Below are positions 15,425 to 23,300 of a stretch of DNA of 33,773 bases, piece after piece. Under the pieces are notes generated by a model. It had not been told where the DNA came from. It made no database searches and saw only the letters and a program-made list of their open reading frames with translations. Every line of letters begins with the position of its first letter. The stretch's first letter is position 1. A program made the position numbers and the translations under genes. The DNA comes from Draconibacterium orientale (lineage in GTDB: Bacteria; Bacteroidota; Bacteroidia; Bacteroidales; UBA12170), in NCBI GenBank assembly GCA_020718205.1, contig DYSN01000030.1, positions 1 through 33,773 on the forward strand, given 5' to 3'.

Positions 15425-16360
15425 TTACTTGTGTTTATTTGATTCAGATTTTGAAATAAGTATGGTATTTATGGCTTCTATAATCAGTGCCGGGTCGTCG
15501 GATGGTGCTGATCCTGACAAGGTAGCATTTAGCTGCGATGAGTCCTGCACTGTAATTTTTATGCCATAACTATCATTAAGGAACTGATAAACTTCACCGA
15601 TGGTACAATTTTCGAATGACAAACGTTTCTGCATCCACGATGAATAAAGATTTGTAAATATTTTATTTTCCCGAATGAACCCGGTTTCTGAAATGATAAC
15701 CAGGCTACCTGTTTCGGTCATTAGAATATCTTCCTTGAGTTGTTTTCCGCTAAGTTTTATACTTCCTTCCTGAAGAATTATTTGGGTTTGGTCGGCAAGT
15801 TGATTGATGGTGAATTGTGTTCCTAAAACTTGCACATCGACCAGTGGATTATAGATAATGAATGGTTTTTCGGGATTTTTTGCAATACTAAAATGCGCCC
15901 TTCCTGTAAGAGATATTCTACGGTTAAAATTATCGAGCAAAGTACGTGTATATTGTATTCTTGCCCCTTTGTCCAGAACAATGTGGCTTCCATCGGGCAG
16001 GGTTAGGTCTTGCAGGTTTCCTGTTTGATTTAATACTTCTACGTTCCAGGAATAATAGCTTGCAGTTGTGAAACCAATGGAAAAGAGCAATAAAACGGTA
16101 GCGGCAATTTTTAGCCAAAGGTAATTCTTTGAATTAGACACAAAGGATTTATCATCACTCAACTTCTGCTGCACAATGTCCCAACCCTTTTCCGAATTAA
16201 AATCTAATTTTTTAAAGATATTGGTTTCATAGGCAAGTTGGAGCTCAACAAACTCTTTGGAATTGCTTTTCTGAAGATATTTTACCAATTCAAATTCCGA
16301 TGTGGTTAATTCTTCTTTTGACAAATATCTGATAATTAAATTTACATTTGAATCTTGCAT
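15425..16360 (-). CDS. fecR: FecR-type anti-sigma factor
   Basis: A 311-aa inner-membrane regulator. The N-terminal cytoplasmic part (1-78) binds the sigma factor. One membrane helix follows (81-100, YLWLKIAATVLLLFSIGFTT). The periplasmic FecR domain (about 112-205) contains LTLPDGSHIVLDKGARIQY and the characteristic VQVLGTQFTIN ... ILQEGSIKL. A C-terminal DUF4974-type domain (about 246-307, LSFENCTIGEVYQFLNDSYG) probably contacts the STN domain of SusC. It is only 3 nt from the protease gene before it and 12 nt from susC after it, so these three genes are almost certainly one transcript. In most loci the ECF sigma gene sits directly in front of fecR. Here that place is taken by a secreted protease. 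Confidence 0.95.
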   Translation of the reverse strand: MQDSNVNLIIRYLSKEELTTSEFELVKYLQKSNSKEFVELQLAYETNIFKKLDFNSEKGWDIVQQKLSDDKSFVSNSKNYLWLKIAATVLLLFSIGFTTASYYSWNVEVLNQTGNLQDLTLPDGSHIVLDKGARIQYTRTLLDNFNRRISLTGRAHFSIAKNPEKPFIIYNPLVDVQVLGTQFTINQLADQTQIILQEGSIKLSGKQLKEDILMTETGSLVIISETGFIRENKIFTNLYSSWMQKRLSFENCTIGEVYQFLNDSYGIKITVQDSSQLNATLSGSAPSDDPALIIEAINTILISKSESNKHK

Positions 16361-16363
16361 AAT

Positions 16364-17971
16364 CTATATTTTAACCAGTTTCACGACTTTTTTCTTGTTT
16401 TTGCTTGAAATATGCACCAAATAAACGCCTTTGGCCCATTGTTGGGTCGAAATATCTAATAAACCGAAGAACGGGGTCTGATTTTTATAAACGAGATATC
16501 CCCATTCGTTAACCACAAAAATAGAAGAAAAGCCGGTATTTTCGTTCATGTTATGAATGATCAACCGATTGGAGAATGGGTTTGGGGAAAAGGAGTATAA
16601 ATCAGGTTCTTGTTCCAAAATCGAAGTATAGGTACGAATTAGGCTAACCGGCTCGCTCCAGCTATTATTATACCAGACTCCATTCGTTTTGGCTCTAACT
16701 CTGTATTCATAATCAATTGAAGGCTGGAGAAATACTGTAACAGAAGTATCTATAGCATTATCGTTCAGGGTTTGCCAGGTACCGCCATTGATACTTCTTT
16801 GAATTTCAAAAGCTTCGGGGTTGGCATTTGCCGGATACTGCCAACATAATTGAGCCATTGGAGCATCATCGAGAATAACCGGAGCCATAACCATTGGTTC
16901 GGGCATTATATTCATGGCGCCCCCAAGAATATAATTATAGCCCCCCGCATTAAAGCTTCCTCTAATCTGATACCAGCCATTGGATGTGCCCCACCATCCC
17001 ATGTTGAGATGATAATAATAAACGCCATCTTCAATTTTTAAACCATCGCAAACTATAGAATGACCACTTCCTGAGCTATTTTCTACGGCCAGCACAGCAG
17101 GCTTTCCCCAAACCATATTACTATCGAGAATGGTCCAGAATGAGCTGGCAGAGCGGTCTTTATACAATGCTGTAAACCTGAAATAAGTTGCCAGAGCTGT
17201 AGGAATTTTGTTAACATTGGAAGTTGAGCCATTGCTTTCAAAATTCATATTGAGTGCAACAGCAGAATGGTAAGCTGCCAGCCCGGCAATTTCCCGTTCA
17301 ACGAGTTCTGATGATTTTCCGCGATACCGATCCAGAGCCTGTTCAAGTCGATATTCAGTTTGAGCAAAATCGGCAACATAGGTTCCGGTTGAGCTGCCCA
17401 AATTGTCGGAATAAGATTCACTTCCCACACCCTTTGGCGGCCAGTTATAGTGCTTAAGAATGGTTGCCTGGGAAATGGCTACACATCCTACAGCGTAATG
17501 AGATGGGGTATAAATATTGGTAACATTAATTGAATGACCCTGATTATCGGTACAATTAACCTGTCCCCACATATTATAAACATACGGCCCGTAAATAGCA
17601 TCCTTAGCTCCATTTATTCTAATTTTCTGGTAGGCTATGGTATTGGCATATTGAACCAAATCATCCGAAATAGATCTTTCACCAGTTCCTGAAGCAGCAA
17701 AATTATTTTCGAAGGAAAAACCTATCACATCATGATTTGTTTCTGAAATAATAATAAATCCCTGTGGTGACAGGTGATGAATTGTTGCGATTTTTTGATC
17801 AGATTCAAAGAGAATTTCACTATTTAGCACCTTCGTATTGTCCAACTCATTCAATAATAATAAACGATTAATTATTGACTCGTCTGAGAATTGATTCTGA
17901 GCGTTTTGACTAAAAGAACTACTCGAAGATATTAAATAACAAAATAATAAAATGATTATATAAGGCTTCAT
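16364..17971 (-). CDS. C10 family (streptopain-type) cysteine protease with T9SS tail
   Basis: A secreted cysteine protease of family C10. The start at 17971 gives a clean signal peptide (MKPYIIILLFCYLISSSSSF-SQ). The longer frame from 18064 adds 31 residues that would hide it. Using numbering from 17971: a Spi-like propeptide (about 25-95, with GFIIISETNHDVIGFSFEN); the catalytic domain with HYAVGCVAISQAT (nucleophile Cys163), GHSIVCDGL (His304) and HLNMGWWGTSNGWY; a fibronectin III domain (about 369-447); and a type A T9SS sorting domain (about 456-535, FSPNPFSNRLIIH ... GVYLVHI, ending in KKVVKLVKI). It cleaves proteins at the cell surface or outside. Its stop lies 3 nt before fecR, so its expression is tied to the signalling operon. 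Confidence 0.93.
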   Translation of the reverse strand: MKPYIIILLFCYLISSSSSFSQNAQNQFSDESIINRLLLLNELDNTKVLNSEILFESDQKIATIHHLSPQGFIIISETNHDVIGFSFENNFAASGTGERSISDDLVQYANTIAYQKIRINGAKDAIYGPYVYNMWGQVNCTDNQGHSINVTNIYTPSHYAVGCVAISQATILKHYNWPPKGVGSESYSDNLGSSTGTYVADFAQTEYRLEQALDRYRGKSSELVEREIAGLAAYHSAVALNMNFESNGSTSNVNKIPTALATYFRFTALYKDRSASSFWTILDSNMVWGKPAVLAVENSSGSGHSIVCDGLKIEDGVYYYHLNMGWWGTSNGWYQIRGSFNAGGYNYILGGAMNIMPEPMVMAPVILDDAPMAQLCWQYPANANPEAFEIQRSINGGTWQTLNDNAIDTSVTVFLQPSIDYEYRVRAKTNGVWYNNSWSEPVSLIRTYTSILEQEPDLYSFSPNPFSNRLIIHNMNENTGFSSIFVVNEWGYLVYKNQTPFFGLLDISTQQWAKGVYLVHISSKNKKKVVKLVKI

Positions 17972-18199
17972 GATTACGAGATGTAATTTTAAGGAGCGAT
18001 TGAAAAACCAGAAAATTGATTTTGTCAAATTTATGCCTGCATTTTCAAAATCTGGTCGTTTCATAGTGAATGTTTATTATTTCGATTATTAAATTTATAC
18101 ATCATCCTGGTTAAAAAACCACCGGAAGCATTCTATTGAAATTAAGCTTTTTGCAAGAAAATGACAAAAATAATACTACCGGCAGTTTTGACATATGGT
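17972..18199. other. Spacer upstream of the protease-fecR-susCD run
   Basis: A 228-bp gap between the 688-aa surface-protein gene and the protease start, the largest gap in the minus-strand block. It is the likely site of the promoter for the uptake operon. A TATTTTTG on the minus strand lies near 18165-18172, but I find no convincing -33 partner, and an ECF-dependent promoter cannot be recognised by eye. No intrinsic terminator with a T-run is evident. Confidence 0.4.
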
Positions 18200-20266
18200 T
18201 TAATTAAAGATTAACTTACCTGTAAATCTTTCCGTATCGATAGATAGGGTATATAAATAGATTCCACCGTTAAGATTCAATGTATTTTTGTTTAGCTCAA
18301 TTGATTGCTCACCAGCTTGCAAATATCCGAGATTTTGAGAATAAATAATGCGTCCGGTAATATCGTGCAATTCAAACTGAATCTGGGCAGCCTGGTGCAA
18401 ATTGTAGGTTACAGTGGAAACCACCTCAGCTGGATTTGGATAAGCGGCGGTGATTTTGGCTTTATCGTTGTTCCACTCGTTGATACCGGTTCCTGAATGG
18501 TCTTTAACATAGGTAAGAACTTCATCAAAAATAGCTTCGGTATTTGCTCTTGTGTCGATTCTTGCAGTTTCAAAAGCCCAGGAAATGATGAATCCTTTGT
18601 TAGGAATTTGTTTATACAATGCTGAATAATAATCGTCGAATACATAGCCGGTTGGCCCCATTTTATACATTCCATGAGCACTGGAACTTATTTCCAATGC
18701 ATCTACATACCACATGGTTTCATAAACCCAGGAAATGGGATTGATGGTAGAAATATCATTGGCCGCCACATTGAGCATAGGAACTCCAAGAGCGTCGTCA
18801 TCAACATAGGATTGTGCCACGTAATTACTGATTCCCATATAGTCATAAATAAATTGACCAGTGCCGAAAGCATCAGGAGCTCCGCCTACAATATCGTACA
18901 TAAAATCCAATCCCTGAACCCACACGTTTCCATTATGATTAATATAATTCATTAGAGCCTGGTTGAATTTATAGTTGTTTGTATCGCTAATATCCCAGAG
19001 TTTAAGGTTCACTCCATTGTTACCAGTATACCAGATTACCATATCGTAGTTACTCAACAGACCAAAATCAGGTGAAATACCTGTGTTAACGGTGTTGTAG
19101 ATATCGTAATTATATCCAAGATTTAAAAGTGTAGTGTCTATTACCAGATATCTGTCAACACCGTTGGAGTTGTCATTAACCAGCAATACTTCAAACTCGG
19201 GGTTATTGGTTTGATTACTAATGGTAACTTCTAGTGAATCTGAAATATTAGTTCCATCAAATGAAGTAGCTTTAACCCACACAGTACCATTACCTATTGA
19301 AGTACCGGTTGCTGTTAATAATCCAGTGTTGTCAATAAAGGCATATCCTGTTCCATTTGTAACAGACCAAGTGACCGCCTGAATAGTAGCATCTTCCGGA
19401 AGTACATTTACAAACATTTGAAGGGTACCCCCATCTTCGGTGATTGTAGTTGCATTTCCGGCACCGTAAATCTCGATAGATTCAACCGGCACACCTGTTC
19501 CGCTTGAGAATTGAGAGAAATAAGTTAAACCTTCGGCAATAAAATTATCGCAGGATTCCTGGGTATCGAAACGGGCTGTTTCAAATGCGCAGGTCAATAC
19601 TTTACCTTCGCCTTTCTCATGATACACCACTGAGTAATAGTTTTCAAAATCGTATCCTGCAGGTCCCATCTTATAAACGCCGTCTTCTAAATCAGATGGC
19701 AAATAGGCGTCGACATACCACATAGTTTCATAGGTCCACAGGAGTGGGGTCATTGTAAAAATGTTATTGCCATTAGCCAAATCCAATTGTGAAACTCCAT
19801 CGGAATACAAGCCATCGTCCACATGCGATTGAGCAAAATATTGGTTTATTCCCATGTATTCTTTAACAAAATCGCCTTCCATAAAGTCGTATGGAACTTC
19901 TGAATAGCGGTCGAACATAAAATCAAGACCCTGAATCCAGAGCATACCTCCGTTATCAATATACTGTTTAACACCTTCATTATCAGTTTCATTTCCATTC
20001 CAAAAATAGAGCCCGGCATAATCGTTGCCTGTGTACCAAACAACCAAATCGAAACCACTCATTAATACATAGGAAGGGGAACTCCCTTCAACAACAGCGT
20101 CGTAGAGGGTGAAAGTATTACCTGAATTCACGATTGCAGTTTTTATAACTTCTACCCGTGTTATATCTGCATTATTATCGTGAACAAGTAGTATTGAAAG
20201 ACCGGCATAAGTTGTTGATGAGAGCATAAGCAACAACAATGACAATAAATAATAGATTTTTTTCAT
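18200..20266 (-). CDS. Secreted GATase-like/BIG2 mosaic protein, two-module, T9SS cargo
   Basis: A 688-aa surface or secreted protein. A signal peptide (1-21) is followed by a first ThuA/class I GATase-like domain (about 24-253), a BIG2 Ig-like domain (about 258-351), a second GATase-like domain (about 357-589) and a T9SS tail (about 606-688, AYPNPAEVVSTVTY ... GGIYLYTL). The two large domains share ILLV(H/N)DN, (V/I)WYTGN, YIDNGG or its variant YINHNG, W(I/V)QGLDF(M)(F/Y)D, QS(H/Y)VDD, TMWYVDA, YKMGP(A/T)GY and AFETAR. At the place where active amidotransferases have G-x-C-x-G there is WIQGLDF or WVQGLDF, so no nucleophile Cys exists and a binding or scaffold role is more likely. It is a close paralogue of the 1553-aa neighbour upstream (49-nt gap), and the two are probably cotranscribed. 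Fold assignment is inference. Confidence 0.85.
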   Translation of the reverse strand: MKKIYYLLSLLLLMLSSTTYAGLSILLVHDNNADITRVEVIKTAIVNSGNTFTLYDAVVEGSSPSYVLMSGFDLVVWYTGNDYAGLYFWNGNETDNEGVKQYIDNGGMLWIQGLDFMFDRYSEVPYDFMEGDFVKEYMGINQYFAQSHVDDGLYSDGVSQLDLANGNNIFTMTPLLWTYETMWYVDAYLPSDLEDGVYKMGPAGYDFENYYSVVYHEKGEGKVLTCAFETARFDTQESCDNFIAEGLTYFSQFSSGTGVPVESIEIYGAGNATTITEDGGTLQMFVNVLPEDATIQAVTWSVTNGTGYAFIDNTGLLTATGTSIGNGTVWVKATSFDGTNISDSLEVTISNQTNNPEFEVLLVNDNSNGVDRYLVIDTTLLNLGYNYDIYNTVNTGISPDFGLLSNYDMVIWYTGNNGVNLKLWDISDTNNYKFNQALMNYINHNGNVWVQGLDFMYDIVGGAPDAFGTGQFIYDYMGISNYVAQSYVDDDALGVPMLNVAANDISTINPISWVYETMWYVDALEISSSAHGMYKMGPTGYVFDDYYSALYKQIPNKGFIISWAFETARIDTRANTEAIFDEVLTYVKDHSGTGINEWNNDKAKITAAYPNPAEVVSTVTYNLHQAAQIQFELHDITGRIIYSQNLGYLQAGEQSIELNKNTLNLNGGIYLYTLSIDTERFTGKLIFN

Positions 20267-20315
20267 AATTTGTTTTTTTTATTTATTAATATTATAATCC
20301 TTTTGGTTTGATATT

Positions 20316-23300
20316 TTATTTAACAAGAACCAATCTACCCACTGAATGATAATCATCACCCAAAATTTCATAGAAATAAACGCCTGAATTCAAGTTCGAA
20401 AAATCCACTGTTACTTGATTTAACTGATCGATTTGCAAGCTACCAACATAAACCATTTGACCATTGCTGTTAAATAATTTCAGTGATATATTTTGTGAGT
20501 TGGAATGAGGTAAAACAAAGTTTACAAGTCCGCTGGCAGGGTTTGGATATACCTGAATATTAGTGGTGTTCAACTTTTTCACATCAACCATTTGATCTAT
20601 GTTTTCGATAACTTCCCAAAAGAAAGTTTCGGTATTGGTGCGGTTATTTATTCTGGCAGTTTCGAAAGTGCAGGTTATAACGATGCCTTGATTGAGAACT
20701 CTGTAAAAGGCCGAGTAATAATCTGAAAAATCATATTCATCCGGACCCATAGTGTATAATCCGTTGGTACCCGGAGTAAGTGCTATGGCATCAACATACC
20801 ACATGGTTGCATAAGTCCATTGAATGGGAGTCATGGTACAAATTCCATTTCCTGGTTCTACATCGAGCTGTGGAACACCATCGGAATAAATTCCATCGTC
20901 AATATGCGACTGAGCATGATACTCGGCTATTCCCAAATAGTCATAGGTGAATTGTCCCTGAACAAAACTTACTGGTGCACTACCATAAACGTCGTAGAGA
21001 AAATCGAGACCCTGAACCCAAACTTTTCCGCCATTGTCGATATATTGAATCAGGGGTTCGTTGAATTTGTAATCCTCGGTATTGGTTATATCCCAAAGTT
21101 TTAGGTCAACACCATCGTTTCCTGTGTACCAGATAACAAGATCGTAATTTTCGAGGGTGGCATAAGTGGGGAATGTTCCTTCTACAGCTGCATTGAAAAT
21201 TGAATAATTGTAGCCCAGATTGTTAAGGGTTGTATCAATAACAAGGTATCTGTCGGTACCATTTGCATTATCATTCACCAGAAGAATCTCAAACACATTT
21301 GTTTGCTGGTTGGTGATTGTAATTTGAATGGAGTCGGCTACTCCCGACCCATCGACGGCCGTTGCTTTTGCCCACACAGTTCCATTTCCGTCATTTTCGC
21401 CACTTGCTGTTAAGAGGCCGGCAGGATTGATGGTTGCTGTAGTAGTGCCGGGCACAACTGACCATAGTACAGAATCATCTGTAGCATTTTCAGGAAAAAC
21501 ATCGGCAATCATCTGGAGTGTTCCTCCATCAATATTAATGGTGGTTGCTCCGCCTGCGCCACTAACAATGATCTCTTCGACTAAAACAATATCCGACGAC
21601 TGATTGCTGATTGTTATAAGCAGCGAATCTACTGCTCCCATTCCGTCCCAGGCTGTTGCTTTAGCCCATACTGTTCCGTTGCTATTGTCCTCGCCAAGGG
21701 CGGATAAAACTCCAAAAGCATCAATGGTAGCTGTTGTTGTGCCGGGAACTACTGACCAAAGCACCGAATCTTGCGAAGCATTAACCGGTAATACTTCTGC
21801 CAGCATTTGAAGTGATCCACCGTCGATTTCAATGGTGGTTGCTCCGTCTTCACCTGTAACAATAATATCGGTTACCGGCACATTGGGAAATGATTGATTG
21901 GAAATGGTTATCATGAGAGAGTCGGCAATACCGGAACCATCAACTGCGGTAGCTTTCGCCCACACTGTTCCATTTCCGTTGGTTGGGTTTCCTGTTGCGG
22001 CAACCATTCCGTCGATATTTATAAATGCGGTGGCTGTACCATTTACAATACTCCATTCTACATCTCTGTTGGGAGCAAAAACAGGGAATACATCTGCATA
22101 ACATTGCAGTGTTCCACCATCTACATTTATTGTATTTACTCCATCTTCGGTATAAACATCAATATCGGTTACCAATATATTGTTTTCAAGTGCGTATTCG
22201 AAGAAACTCAACCCCTGATCAATCAATGTGTCTGTATTTTCCTGAGTATCTACTCGGGCGGTCTCAACGGTAAAACTCATAACCATACCTCCACTGGCCT
22301 GGTAATTATAAATTCCACAATAGTAATCGTTGAATTGGTAACCGGCAGGACCCATGTGATATACTGCCTGAGCCGAAGGTGTGATAGCCATAGCATCGGC
22401 ATAATGGAGTTCGGTATATGTCCAGCTTACGGGACTTAGATTAAAAATTCCATTTCCAAAAACGGTATCCATCTGAACCATACCGGTGTTGCCATCGTCG
22501 ACCCAGGATTGTGCGTGATATTCCTGAATTCCAATATAGTCGTATAAAAAGCTACCCTCCTCAAAAATATCGGGAGCGTTTCCATAAACATCGTATAAAA
22601 AATCCAACCCCTGAAGCCATACAAATCCGCCATTGTCGATATATTGAATCAGAGGAGTGTTGAATTTATAATCATCGGGATCAGTAATATCCCATAAATT
22701 CAGGTCAACACCATCGTTACCTGTGTACCAAATAACAACCTGATAATTGTTTAAAAGAGTATAATCGGGTATTGTACCTGTAACCGCTGTATTATAAATA
22801 TCATAATTATAATTCAAATTCATGAGAGCAGTATCAATTTCCAAAAATCTATCGGTACCATAATCATTATCATTGACTAACAGCACATTAAAGTTATTTC
22901 CACTTCCTTGATTGGTTATTGTAATGAGTAACGAATCGGCTACTCCCGACCCATCACCGGCCGTTGCCTTTGCCCACACTGTTCCGTTGCCGGCGGGTGT
23001 TCCTGTGGCCGACAAAAGACCCGAGCCGTTGATTGATGCGGTAGCTGTTACAGGAACAATGCTCCAGGTTACGGTTTTATCATTGGCGAAATGAGGAAAT
23101 ACTTCGGCCACCATTTGAAGGGCTCCTCCATCGATATCAATGGTAGTTTCTCCACCTTCACCTGTAACTTCAATATCGTTAACCGGGATAGTTCCTGCAG
23201 CATAATCTTCCATCATGGTAAGCCCTTCGTCGATATATGTATCGGTATTTATCTGATTATTGATTCTGGCTGGTTCAATGGTCGATAGCATAATCATACC

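Noticed and set aside
21306..22178. Regular repeats that might suggest a CRISPR array
   Set aside because: The repeat unit is about 290 bp, is coding, and translates as BIG2 domains. There are no short repeats with unique spacers anywhere in the window.
21894..22439. 181-codon frame on the plus strand inside the 1553-aa gene
   Set aside because: It is an antisense shadow produced by the repeated BIG2 and GATase-like coding DNA. The protein is Ile/Cys/Asn-rich without a domain.
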